A stretch of DNA of 64,000 nt from Leucaena leucocephala (taxonomy: Eukaryota; Streptophyta; Magnoliopsida; Fabales; Fabaceae), in NCBI GenBank assembly GCA_037074615.1, contig CM073558.1:16785001-16849000 (forward strand), read 5' to 3'. Shown here one piece after another: positions 1 to 11,130 of the stretch (its first letter is position 1; each line of letters opens with the position of its first letter). A program made the translations under genes and the position numbers. The notes below the pieces were generated by a model. That model worked only from the letters and a program-made list of their open reading frames with translations. It was not told the DNA's origin and did not search any database.

Positions 1-1452
1 GGTATCCCAAACTTGAAGTTTCAAAGTCTTCATGTTTCTGAGAACTTCTGATGTGGCTTTCATCCTATTATCCTTAGCATCCATGATCTTAGATTGGTAT
101 CTTTTCTGTATTCTTGTAAGAGGTATGTTCAAACCCATAACTATTAGAGTAGCAGCTAGCGCAGCCAACGAACCCAAACCGAGATTCGTGTGCAAAATGT
201 AGACCGCTAATGTTACTTGCACCGGAAGCATCCATATGACATTTATGAAATACATGAAATCTGTGATTCTCTGCACATCTACGCTCATATAATTCATGAT
301 CTCACCACCGCTGTGACTTTGCCGCGATTTACTAGACAGATTTAAGCCCTTCTTGTATATGTGTGACATCAACGCCACTCTAAGGCGAAGACCCGCTTGG
401 CGAGCACCAAAAATCCATTGCCTCTGAGTTATTGTCTCGATCATTTTGGCACATAAGAATCCAAGAGACAATAAGTATCCTTCATTCAACCCGCGGGTTC
501 CCTTATCGGCGAGGAAACTCACAAAGTCAGTGATTAGGTATGGGCCAACATACGATGCTGCAGCGCTTACTACTGCAAAACATGCATTGATCAGAGTCTT
601 CTTCCTAGCAAATAGATAGATTGCTTTGTAAACAGATGGATTTGTGGTTCCATCGGCTTCCTTGACTTTTCTTAGGCTCTCATCAAAGCATGAAGATAGA
701 AAATCTGCAGAATCCTCAATGGCAACGTCAGGAATATCACTCTGTTCAAGAGCTTTTTTATACCCTACTGCAAACAAAGGATTGAGCCATGAAAAAGTAA
801 TGAGTTGAATGAAAGTAGATTTCCCATATAAAGATTCCCTTTTGGAAGATTCTGAATCTTTTCCAGTTTTCTCCCTCAAAAGTGGCTCAGAGATTCCATC
901 TGTGGCAATCACCACAATCCCAGTTCTTCCCCTTATTGAAATTCCCAATAGAACCGTTGAAGCAAGCAAGCCAAGAAAATCTGCATATTCCCTAAATCCA
1001 ATCTGTGTCCGTTTGCTGATATTGAAATGGCTATGAAACCCTAAGTTGATAATACACAAAAAGAAGCCGCAAATCCACCATGATCTTAGCATCAAAGGGA
1101 ACTTAACATTGATTTTTGGAATCTTCCACACTGTTACCAATGCAATTGTCCATACTAATACCATAATTGTTTCTGATGTAAAAGCCATAAGTTTTGAATT
1201 GCACTGAGTTTGAACTTTTACCATCATCAGAAGCAACAAGATATGAATTGCAAGCAGTAAAGTGCTGCAAAATATACTGGTTTTGTAAGCTAAACCATAC
1301 TTCAGCACAGTGGGATGAAGAATCTCTGTGTTCTGTTCTGAGACCTTGTTCTTCTTCTTCTTCCTCATCAGTTCCACACTTTCTATTATAATTTGGATCA
1401 ACCATATTGCTAAAAAACCAGTTCCCACTGGTAGCATTACCTGCTCCAACAT
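1..1452 (-). CDS. ABC transporter C family (MRP-type), first exon, partial at window edge
   Basis: An open frame of 484 codons runs from ATG at 1452 to the window edge without a stop. Residues 1-200 hold about five hydrophobic segments, the TMD0 of full-length ABCC pumps. A linker carries the motif ITFSWLNPLF near residue 215. The first core membrane domain follows, with the family signatures RQWIFGARQAGLRLR near 348, HSGGEIMNYMSVDVQRI near 378 and KATSEVLRNMKTLKLQ near 465. ABCC proteins are about 1,450-1,500 residues, so roughly one third is present and both nucleotide-binding domains lie outside. Known family role: ATP-driven export of glutathione conjugates and other organic anions, usually at the tonoplast. 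The substrate cannot be inferred here. The start is the first in-frame ATG after an in-frame TGA, and a good splice acceptor (TGTATTTCAG) lies just upstream near 1475. That suggests a 5'-UTR intron. Frames overlapping on either strand are shadows. Confidence 0.93.
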   Translation of the reverse strand, partial: MLEQVMLPVGTGFLAIWLIQIIIESVELMRKKKKNKVSEQNTEILHPTVLKYGLAYKTSIFCSTLLLAIHILLLLMMVKVQTQCNSKLMAFTSETIMVLVWTIALVTVWKIPKINVKFPLMLRSWWICGFFLCIINLGFHSHFNISKRTQIGFREYADFLGLLASTVLLGISIRGRTGIVVIATDGISEPLLREKTGKDSESSKRESLYGKSTFIQLITFSWLNPLFAVGYKKALEQSDIPDVAIEDSADFLSSCFDESLRKVKEADGTTNPSVYKAIYLFARKKTLINACFAVVSAAASYVGPYLITDFVSFLADKGTRGLNEGYLLSLGFLCAKMIETITQRQWIFGARQAGLRLRVALMSHIYKKGLNLSSKSRQSHSGGEIMNYMSVDVQRITDFMYFINVIWMLPVQVTLAVYILHTNLGLGSLAALAATLIVMGLNIPLTRIQKRYQSKIMDAKDNRMKATSEVLRNMKTLKLQVWDT

Positions 1453-1594
1453 GCATGGTGAGTCTAATTTTATACCTGAAATACAACATTGAAGAGATCA
1501 TAGGTGTTATGGTTACTGTACTAAAACATAGGATCAAGCTATAAAAACATAGTTTAGCTATGAAGAAAAATTCAGCATAATAAAGGCAAATCCT

Positions 1595-1832
1595 TACTTT
1601 ATTATTTAATATAAGATTTAATTATTTGTTTAGATAGATTAAAAAAATTAAATAAATCAGTTAATTATAACTAATATAGGAGCTAGTTGATTAATTTAAA
1701 TAGATTAAGGAGTATGGAATATAAATTTGTCTCGAGAGATTAGATTTGATAATAATTAACTAATTTATTTAATTTTTTTAAATTTATTTAAAAAAATTAA
1801 TTAAATTTTATATTAAGAGAGTGAGGAGGTAT
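1595..1832. mobile_element. Stowaway-like MITE, copy 1
   Basis: An AT-rich segment of about 240 bp whose two halves are imperfect inverted copies. Both arms contain the core TTAAATAAAT(C/T)AGTTAATTAT, and the right end carries an inverted GGAGGTA/TACCTCC-like terminus. It resembles the copies at 6045-6280 and 62762-62998. Ends were judged by eye and no TA duplication was confirmed. Confidence 0.6.
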
Positions 1833-4739
1833 CTCCTATATATAGAAATAAATTTCAAAACTAATAATCAGTGATAAACTCAAGAAGTCAGAAATTTTTT
1901 TAAAAGCCTCTTTCTGCATCAAATCTTTAAGGGATAATGTTTCACGTTCCCCACAAGGGAAAGTAACATTATAATGGTCATCCACCCTACTTCAATAAAC
2001 CAAACTGTTTTTATTTATTTCAGGAACAAAAAATAATCTCAAAATATAAGACAGCTACCAAGAAATCCACCACTTCAGAACAAGTTTACAAGTCATAAAA
2101 ATAGGCTCAAAGGAGGGAGGCATCATGATTAAAATCATACAAATGCACAGTGATAGCACTAAGTTTGTCTTTGAAGCCACTTGTTTTATGTTTATCGTAT
2201 AGCCGCTATATGCGGCAGTTGTCCAGTTTCAAATCACATATATATATAAAATGTCACAAGCAAAAGGACAAAATAAAAGAAAGTACAAAATATTATTATC
2301 TTTTCAAATTTAGAGAATCCCATTTTGCCTGTGAAAGATATGTGGCAGTGTACGAATACAAATTTGATTTCTCAGTGATATGTGTGTTTGTGCGTGTGGT
2401 GTGTATTTAATCAAATAGATGGATGTGTGGTCCCAGTCACACAGTACAACACCATTGAAGACAGGTTGGGATTGATCAAGTAGGGCCCACTTAACAGAGT
2501 TCTTTTCCAGGACGATTGATGAATATTAAAACTATTTATTATATAGTTCATGAACCTGTGGAAAAGTGAGATTAATATTTCTTTGTAATATGAAAATGAA
2601 TGAGAAAACAAAATTAGGTAGTATGTCAATTATGTGTGTGGAATGTTTGGTTGATATATCAAAAGAGAAGTCCATAGAAAATAAAATCAACTTTATCATG
2701 TGATACTTTTTTTTGTAATAATAAAAAATCTTAAGTAAACTTAAATCAATTAATCAAAACATACTTTTAAATTTAAAAAATATTTATATATCGCCTACTA
2801 ATAAAATTTTTATATTAGTAATATAATTTGAACTCATAATCTTTTAGATTATAAGTTAAGTCATTATTAATTGAGCTAACATTTATTAACATCTGATACA
2901 TATCCAAAGGAAAGCTCTCTAGAAAACGTTTTAACCTAAGACCTTGTACCATGTGTGTTGGTTGGTGGTATTTTATATGCTTTTCATTACGAATATCCGA
3001 AGAAGTATTTATAACTTATAACTCTCATATGGACAAGAAACTTGGACTCTTATGTTTAGAGAGGCAAAATTTTATAATTTATTCAACTTGCAATAATAGC
3101 TTTTTTTATTAGAGTTATAATTACTGTACATATGAAAGGTCACTTTTAGCAATCAATGGTTAAAAAAAGCTTTAACACAATCCCCAACAATATTTCAACC
3201 AAAACACAAAAAGAGTAAATAACATTAATTAAAACTCAAAACACACTATAATCAAAGTAGTTCAATGCAAAAGCAGAAAAATTTAATTAAACTCATCCAC
3301 ATATACAAAGTAACACAAAAATCATCAAACACTTGCTACTTCAAGTAGCCAAAAAAGTCAAAAAAGCTTAAGAGATGAGTATGGATTGAAACCAAATAAT
3401 GATATTCTTTTTATGTGTGAAACTGATATATTATCAGACGAATATATGAAACTTGCGAGTAAAATTGAAGATAAGAGATCTGAACTTACTCGTAGCACTT
3501 AAAACCATGTTGGATAGATCCTCCCAAAGCATGATTGAAGCTCAAATCAGTCTCTTTCCACGTACTCTTCTCTACTCACAGAAGCCAAGTTTTTTATACA
3601 CTGCATACGTACAACATATTTGTACCATGTATATATATAAAGTTGCTTCGAGTTTTGAAGATATATCAGTATATGATTCAGATTGAGAGCATGGAGGAAG
3701 AAACTAGAAGTGTGTGGTTACAGAGACATAGAAGGAAGAAGAAGAATAAGAAGAAAGAAAGGTCGAAAGAGAAAGAGAAAGTGTTACTCACCCAAGAATG
3801 TTTATGTATATAATATATATGGGGGCGCTCTCAATATAATGAGAGAGAGAGAGAGAGACCGCACCAAAGTCACAATCTCGGAAAGTATTTTATAAGCATT
3901 ACTGAGATTATATACCAAAATAAAAATCCTTCATAAGATCATCAAAACCTAAATTTATGCAATAAATCTGTAAAACGTTGGACTTGAATAATAATAATAA
4001 TAAGTCTATCCTTTTCATTGTTTTCCCTTCTTCATCTGATGATTATTGCTGGCTAGGGTTTTCAAATTTGAGAAACTTACCTAATTCGCATCACTCCATG
4101 ATTATATTCATGTCGGAACTTTTTGAACTCATCAGAGACGTGAGCTTCGAAATTTAAAGAACCGATCATAGAAAATTTAGGAGAAGATGGTTTTTGGAGA
4201 GAAATATAGGAGAATATTTTATTAAAGATTTATTGTATAGAAATCGTGAATGATTGGATTTATTAGGGTTTTCCAACACGTACGAGCCTTAACTTCTTCT
4301 TGTTCTTCTTTTGTGAAAAGACTTACCTTTTATTTATTACTAATAATGACCATGCCTTATTGTCTTATTAGTATTTTACTCCTTAATGACAAATTATAAT
4401 AAGAAATTACCCATGGCCATTATTGAAGGTTAAAACTTATAATACTCTGTATTTTTACTATTATAATTATAAGGCATATTTTTTCTAATGATTTTATTTT
4501 AGAAGACAGTTTTTGGAATTTTATCACTAATTAATGTATTTATCTTAAAAATTTCTTAACAAATAAAAAATTATTATTTGATCCTTATCAATTTTGTTCA
4601 TTGTATTTAATAAATGGTATATTTAAAAATATTATTAGGAAGAAAGATCTCAATTCAATCCAACTAAAATACTAAAATTCAGATATAGGTTTAGACTTTT
4701 AACAAATTCCTAATCAAGGAGCCTATTAGAGATCTCTAG
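1833..4739. other. AT-rich spacer upstream of the ABCC gene; no gene seen
   Basis: No supported coding region; the short frames here are uninterrupted AT-rich noise. It contains a (GA)9 tract at 3841-3858. Read on the minus strand, this is a CT-rich run followed by a TATATATTATATA-like stretch near 3808-3825. A possible splice donor (GTAAGTTCAG on the minus strand, near 3484) follows. These could be the promoter and non-coding first exon of the ABCC gene, with an intron of about 2 kb ending near 1478. That is inference only. Confidence 0.4.
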
Positions 4740-5160
4740 GGGCATATTTGGTATAAGGTAAGGGGAATCTTCTACTTCCCTTGTTTGGTACAGTGGAAGT
4801 AACTTCTATTTTTAATATTTTGGGTCATTTAGTTCTATTAAAAAAGTTAGAAAATAAGATGATGAAAATAGAAATAAAATATTTTAGACCATTTAACCCC
4901 AAGTTATAAAATTCATGGACAACTTTAATCCTTATTTGGTACAAGGGAAGTGGAATCTTGTATTTTTCTTGTTTGGTACAATAGAAGCAACTTCTATTTC
5001 TATTTCTACTTCTAATATTTTGAGTCATTTTAGTTCTATTAAAAAACCTGAAAAATGAGATAATGAAAATAAAAATAAAATATTTTAGACCATTTAATCC
5101 CAATTTATAAAATATTTGGATAACTTTAAACCTTCCCAAGTTATAAAAAATATATTTTAG
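4740..5160. repeat. Imperfect tandem duplication, unit about 180 bp
   Basis: Two adjacent copies share the same order of blocks: TTTGGTACA, then an AACTTCTATTT run, then AGTTCTATTAAAAAA, then AAATATTTTAGACCATTTAA. The first covers about 4747-4925 and the second about 4930-5110, with a third partial block (TATTTTAGACCATTTTACC) near 5152. The minus-strand open frame across it is a by-product of the duplication. It does not resemble a known gene. Confidence 0.7.
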
Positions 5161-6044
5161 ACCATTTTACCCTAAATTATAAAAAAAAATATCAATTACA
5201 TACTCATTTTAATCCTACAAAATAAACTTTTAAAACATATTTTTAACCTAATTCTATTTTTACTTCAACCTCTATAAAAAAATTGTCATCTTACCAAACG
5301 TACTGTAGATGTTGTTAAAAGGCTAGAATGCTCCTCTGTAGTGGAAAAAGAAAATTGAGTGTATGTTTAGGCATGATTTTGTTTTTAACAATTGTTTAGA
5401 AATCAAATTTTATATTTAATTGGAAAACAAACAAAACTTTATTTGATTCTGATTTCGGTTTTGATTATCTAGCACTGGTTATCCTTTTAACAACTTTTTT
5501 TTGTTATCTTTACTTGTTTGCCAATTACTTTACATAATAAAATTCTTGCAAATCCTTATTATAGGTAAAGATAGGGAAAAACAAAACAAAAAATTTGTTA
5601 AAAGGATATCGAGCATTGGGTAAGCAAAACCGAAATTAGAATAATTTTTTTTTATTATTTTCCAATTGAATCCAAAATTCTTGTTTAATTTCATAATAAA
5701 AAAATTAATTTCTAAAAAATGTTAAAACAAAATCAGGCTTACATCTAATTTCAATTTTCCTTTTCAACACTACAGAAGGCATTATAATCTTTTAACAATA
5801 TTAAAAAAAATCTTTAATCAGAATTCTTGTTTTGATTAATAATTATTAAATGTGTATACTGAATTTAGGTTTTGGTATTGTTTTAGGATTTTCTCTTATT
5901 ATAATTGTTTAGAAATACTAATAATTGCATTGATTTGTTTGAATTAATTAAGAATGTATTATTATCACAACTGTAGGGAGTATTAACTAAACTTTTTAAT
6001 TCAAGCCTTATAAATGAAAACTAATAAGGCCACAATATAAAGTT
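5161..6044. other. AT-rich intergenic DNA, nothing recognised
   Basis: Poly-A/T-rich sequence with short dispersed inverted stretches. One pair contains AACCGAAATTAGA / TGATTTCGGTTTT around 5445-5640. No gene, RNA gene or clear transposon is supported. Confidence 0.5.
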
Positions 6045-6280
6045 ATATACTACCTCCAGTTTTAATTATAAGAATTAATTAATTTTTTTAAATATATTAA
6101 AAAAGATAAATAAACTAATTAATTATAACTAATATAAAAATTATTTAACTAATTTAGATAAATTGATAAGTATATAATATATATTTATTTTAAGAAATTA
6201 TATTTAGTTATAATTACTATTTTTTTTAATATATCTAAAATAATTAACTAATTTTTATAATTAAAAATGAAACCAATATA
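6045..6280. mobile_element. Stowaway-like MITE, copy 2
   Basis: The left arm begins ACTACCTCCAGTTTTAATTA and the right arm, reverse-complemented, reads TTTTAATTATAAAAATTAGT. Arms of about 65 bp are inverted copies around an AT-rich centre. CTCC-type termini and a size of about 235 bp fit Stowaway (Tc1/mariner-derived) MITEs. The 62762 and 1595 copies share the TTAATTATAA core. Confidence 0.65.
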
Positions 6281-7328
6281 TATGGGTGTTATCGAAAAGG
6301 AAAATTTTCCGGCTGAAAGAGAAAGAGCATGAGAGAGGTCGAGAATCCTCTAGACCACAAACACAGCTACACATAATTTGGTGGATGTGAATTTTATAAT
6401 TATTTGTTCTCTTTCGTTTTTTGGCACATTACAATTATTATTTTGTCATATTGAAGAGACAAAGGAAGGTGCTAAATAAATCGTGTTAATTCCGTATTGC
6501 TGATGATGCTAAGAGGATGACTGGTCGATTCTTAATCATTTTTTTATAAACAAATTTTAAGAAAATAATTGGGTTCACGTAAGAGCTAAGGCAATGTATA
6601 CACAGTCTAGGTAGGAATATGCATACACCTTGTTAATCTTTATCCTAGTAATACTCCCACTTCATTTAGATGTAGAGATATCCTCAAGCGCTACTATGTT
6701 CTCAGGAATCAAATCACTCTTTTTGGTGAGAGTATTAAACTCTTTGACCATTGAATCCATGGTCAATGGGTACAGAGACATTAATCTTAAGGAAAATTTC
6801 ATACAAGGACCACTGTACCAAATTTATTCCAAAAAGCCCAAAAAAACTCTAAAACTTCATTGTAGCCTAGGGGTTGAACTGAAATTAAATATGTTAATGC
6901 TCTTATTTATCTTATTAATGCACATATTCTTCTTTATTTTATTAGTGAGGTATTTGGAATTATAAAATGGGTTAAAGGGAAATTTTTCCTTGGAAGTCTC
7001 TACTCAAGAGCGTTGGTTACCTAGAATTTTTTTTTTGAGTAATGTCACCTCAGAAGTTCACAAAACCTAACAATGTGGACCTAGCATAGATCAACGGAGA
7101 CCTAACATTTGCTGTTAAACTTACACGCTGTGCTTGAAAATGACACGGTGGCGAGAGAACTTGGTCATACATGGCAAATATTGTATTGATGTGGTGAGAT
7201 AGTTGGCTTATATGGGAAAAGTTGGATGATCGAACATTAGGCAAGATGAAAACAACACTAATTGCGAAAAAGAGACTTACGAAGTAGAGGAAAAGGTGCA
7301 CATTCAAGCTTTGAGTTGCTACACCTGC
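6281..7328. other. Intergenic DNA before the solo copia LTR
   Basis: No coding region is supported. The stretch from about 7040 to 7328 is less AT-rich and lies directly against the solo LTR. It resumes at 9338 and leads into the MULE transposase remnant, so it may be the 5' non-coding part of that element. No terminal inverted repeat was identified. Confidence 0.35.
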
Positions 7329-7333
7329 AATAG

Positions 7334-9332
7334 TGTAAGGAATTGGAAGACACGCAGCGGAAATAAACTTTAAAAATTTTCCATTCCTTGCCAGGATCTG
7401 CCGTATGTGTTTAAGTCAAGTGGAAAGAATCATTACCCTTAGTGTTGCTCAGCGAATTTCACAGCTTCTCTACGTGGGTGGTGATCTCTTTCTGATCGCA
7501 AGAAATCGACGGAGTGTTCCTCAGCGACCTTCACAGATTCTCTCCGCGGACGGTGGTCTCTTTCCGATCACAAGAAGTCGACGCTTCAGGTCGGCTTCCT
7601 CTACTGGTATCCACACGAACAGCGTTCCAACCACGAACGACGTGCTAGCGTCTCCTGTCCCTCCAAGGCTTTCACAAGTCTCCGTCTCTATTTCGGCAGT
7701 TTCTTGTCTGCAAACCTTTTGCAGATTCCGTTCGGCCTTTTGTGTTCTGTGTTATTTTCAAACGTAGCTCCTCCAATCAGATATAGAGGATGCTATGCGT
7801 TTTTACACTTGACCTGATTGGATTTTGGAGTTAATCTTATATTAATTCCGAATTGATACAATATCATATATTGTATAATTTTATAAGAAACTAATTAAAT
7901 AAAATAATATTAAATCCGTCCCACAGATTTAATTACTTATTTATTTAACTTTAAATAAAGATGAGACTGAGTTATATTTGATTTATTCCCATAAATCAAA
8001 TTTGAGATATCCTATCAATTTAAATTTCGAATTTCAAACGTGATAGAGATTTAATTTATCCTTATAAATTAAATCTTATAAATATCTCTTATATGAGATA
8101 TCCTATCAATTTGAATTTCGAATTTCAAACGTGATAGAGATTTAATTTATCCTTATAAATTAAATCTTATAAATATCTCTTATATGAGATATCCTATCAA
8201 TTTGAATTTCGAATTTCAAACGTGATAGAGATTTAATTTATCCTTATAAATTAAATCTTATAAATATCTCTTATATGAGATATCCTATCAATTTGAATTT
8301 CGAATTCAAACGTGATAGGGATTTAATTTATCCTTATAAATTAAATCTCATATATCTCATATATATAATATATATATATATACGAATTTATATATATACG
8401 AATATAAATATAAATAAATATATATACATTCACCTGGATCTTTCATTGAATCTGGACATGTCTTAGATTCAATGAATCTGGACATCATAGCTCGTGTTGG
8501 GCTATTTTGTGTGCGACCCTGTAGGCCCATATGAAGTTGGCAGTGGGCCATTTGCTATACTAGCCCACAAGTCGCAAGCGGTCTCTAGCAAGACATAACA
8601 ACTACCCAAATCATATGAGGATCGATAAACGATGTAACCTTTTATACAACCATATCATGTCCCTTCTGTCACGCGATATTTTGGTCATGGATGAGGCATG
8701 GATAATGTCATCCTCCTATTCCCGACCGTTACTTTCTCGATCCCTGAGTAGTCTGACTATAGAAATGGAACTATCTTTCCATTACAGTATGGCCATACAT
8801 TTCTCAGACTCACTCATCGAGGGGCCCAGTAATATCTCTCCACGAATGTGAGGGACAAATTCCATCTTGACCATTCACATTCCTCCGCATGAAAAACCAC
8901 TAAGCCCAAACATAGTCTTTATGATCACTCGGTCAAAAGTGACTTTTGACTAGGTCAAAGCTGAGCGTTTTGTCATGTAGGAATCCATGATGATCTCAGG
9001 TCAAAGGGCATATTGACATGGTTTGTATATGAGAGAAGCTTATGACGTTACCCATGCAGTTCTCTCATAGCGGGTCGGTCCAACACCCTGTACTCTTACA
9101 TGTGCTTATGACTTTGATTTATATCTCTATACATCTTCAAAGTCATACTGGTCTTATTTCATCTGTGCTCCCACATAGATGATCGACCAGGGACATTTAG
9201 GATAATATCATGAATTATCCAAGGATGGTCATCATAGTAAACATGCAAATAATATGATAACTCAATTAATAAATTCATAAATCAATAATGTTCATAAGAC
9301 AATGATTGGCCCCTAGGGCACGATTTCCAACA
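7334..9332 (-). mobile_element. Solo LTR of a Ty1/copia family, long form (2.0 kb)
   Basis: Read on the plus strand it starts TGTAAGGAATTGGAAGACAC and ends CCCTAGGGCACGATTTCCAACA, so the LTR is in minus orientation. It is flanked by a perfect 5-bp target-site duplication AATAG (7329-7333 and 9333-9337). No internal retrotransposon sequence adjoins it, which is the hallmark of LTR-LTR recombination. The same LTR occurs at 30863-34802 and 31892-33834. Its two end regions match the 590-bp LTRs of copia element D. Inside lie an array of palindromic units (8004-8350) and an inverted repeat TTCATTGAATC/GATTCAATGAA near 8442-8477. Short open frames within it are not genes. Confidence 0.93.
8004..8350. 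repeat. Four tandem 91-bp units, each with three palindromes (in solo LTR)
   Basis: Units begin at GAGATATCCTATCA, at 8004, 8095, 8186 and 8277. Each unit holds a CTATCA...TGATAG stem around inverted AATTTGAA/TTCAAA blocks. A second stem, GATTTAATTTAT/ATAAATTAAATC, follows. A third, ATATCTC/GAGATAT, spans the unit junction. The array recurs at 31521-31870 and 32526-32870 in the related LTRs, with 90-bp periods. Confidence 0.9.
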
Positions 9333-10111
9333 AATAGATCAGAGATTCGTCCTAAAAAATGTATGAAATCTCAATTTTAATAAGTTTTCTTTATGAAGAT
9401 GCATAGTGAATTGGCATTATTGCCCTCATCTCTTTGTTTATTGTAAATGGTTTTGTTTTGATTAGGAGTAATTAATCTCGAGGGTTAATGGAATCTAAAG
9501 GGAAAGGTGGTCCTAAAGATGGTCCACCTAATATTCCTAACAATGATGCATGGGACGTGGATGATGGTAAGCATGGGGGAGACGATAATGATGGAGATAG
9601 TAGTGACAAATTTGATTAGCGAGCGAGTGTAGCTTATTTAAAGAGTTTAAAAGCAGGATTCGATGCAATGAAGAGGAATTTGAATAGGGATTTCAGTGAG
9701 AAACATGACAATTTACTTGAAATAGGACATGACAATGGAGATAACTATAGGTTAAGTGAAGGTGAATTTAAGGATTAAGTCCCTGATACTGAATGTGATG
9801 ATGAATGTGAGGGTGGTTAGGGTAAAGCTGGTGAATGTAAGGGTGTTGATGGTCACAATGATAGTGAAGATGAAGATTTTGAACCCAGACAGAAGAGTTG
9901 AGAGTCGATGATGGTGATGATGGTAGTGAAGATGAAGAGGAAGGGGAAGATTTGGACAATGAATTGGGCCTTTGTGGCAGTAATGGGCCTCTACTAGAAG
10001 TGAGAGTCCAATAGGAACCTGATGGGTCTGAAAGGAGGCCTTTTTTCATGTTGGGTAGCACATATGCAAACAAGAAAGAGTTGGTGGCAACAATAAATAA
10101 ATATGCAATTA

Positions 10112-10389
10112 CCCATCGTCCGTGGGTTCAACTGGCAAAGGGGTGAGACATACTACTATTTGGAGTGTGTTCGAACCCTGGGGAGTATCACTTTGTTGTG
10201 GTTCCAGTCGCGGCGCTTGGGGAGACATCCTAGCTCTTGGGTGCTTAGGTTTACGCCTGAGGATAATAGACGGTTCGCCCTGCCCGACATTGGTATCGCC
10301 TAAGAGGAAAGGAGACTTCTCCCTGCCCTTGGATCGTGGGTGAGCCTAACCCCTTTCCAAAAATTTTTGTACTAAAAAAAAATAAAAAA
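10112..10389 (+). mobile_element. tRNA-derived SINE with 13-bp target-site duplication
   Basis: A 278-bp insertion ends in an A-rich tail (10374-10389) and is flanked by perfect copies of AAATATGCAATTA (10099-10111 and 10390-10402). It carries a Pol III A box (TGGCAAAGGGG, 10133-10143) and a B box (GTGTTCGAACCCT, 10167-10179) at tRNA-like spacing. Removing it restores the MULE reading frame at NKYAI/SVGVN. SINEs are transcribed by Pol III and mobilised by LINE machinery. The overlapping open frames on both strands are accidental. Confidence 0.92.
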
Positions 10390-11130
10390 AAATATGCAAT
10401 TAGTGTTGGAGTGAACTTGACCCTCATTAAAAGTGAGCCATTGAGAGTGAAGGCCAAGTGTGATAAAACATGCCTATTTGTACTGTATGATTAACAAGAT
10501 GGGCCAAGGTCGCTCATTAAGACATTCGTATTGTATGCTTATTTGTTGATGGAACCTTCCTAAAGGGCAATGATCAAGGAATCATGCTAATAACAATCGG
10601 GTTGATGCAGATGACTCCTTATGTCACACAGCTTTTGGGTAACACATATTGAGAATAAAAACAACTGGAAGTAGTTCTTTGAGTGGATAAACAAATAATT
10701 AGAGTTAGAGAAATGGGATCGTGTAACTATTATATCAATATGCTGAAGGTATGATTTGTTATATTGAAAACTTGTGACACTCATTCATGCTTCATTTGTG
10801 CTAATTAATTGATGATTAACTTTGTTCCAATTTTATATAGGAATTGACTTCTGTAGTATCATATGTGTTTCCAGATGTAGAGTATAGATTATGTGCTAGG
10901 CACATCTATGCTACTTAGGGCAAGAAGTGGGGGGAGATGAGTTAAAGAAGAAATTTTGAGCCAGTTCATAGAGCACTTTTGAAGAACAATTCTTAAACAA
11001 CCTCAACATAATTAGAGCTCTCAAGATTCCTGCAGTAGAAACAATTTCATACTATCCAGTAAAGGCTTAGGTAAGAGCCTAGTTTAGTTGTAGGTCTTTG
11101 TGCTGGATATGTGATAACAACATTAGTTAG

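Noticed and set aside
1103..1537. 144-codon minus-strand frame with an acidic run
   Set aside because: It is an alternative frame of the ABCC N-terminal exon. The true frame gives five membrane segments and family motifs.
4825..5139. 104-codon minus-strand frame
   Set aside because: It follows a 180-bp duplication of AT-rich DNA; low complexity and no family.
8004..8350. CRISPR-like regular repeats
   Set aside because: Units are contiguous, with no unique spacers, lie inside LTRs and belong to a plant genome.
10167..10179. Intact tRNA gene
   Set aside because: Only A and B boxes are present, in a 278-bp element with an A-rich tail and TSD; no cloverleaf or acceptor stem.
10122..10457. Several overlapping short frames on both strands
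   Set aside because: They lie within the SINE or across its edges; no protein is expected.
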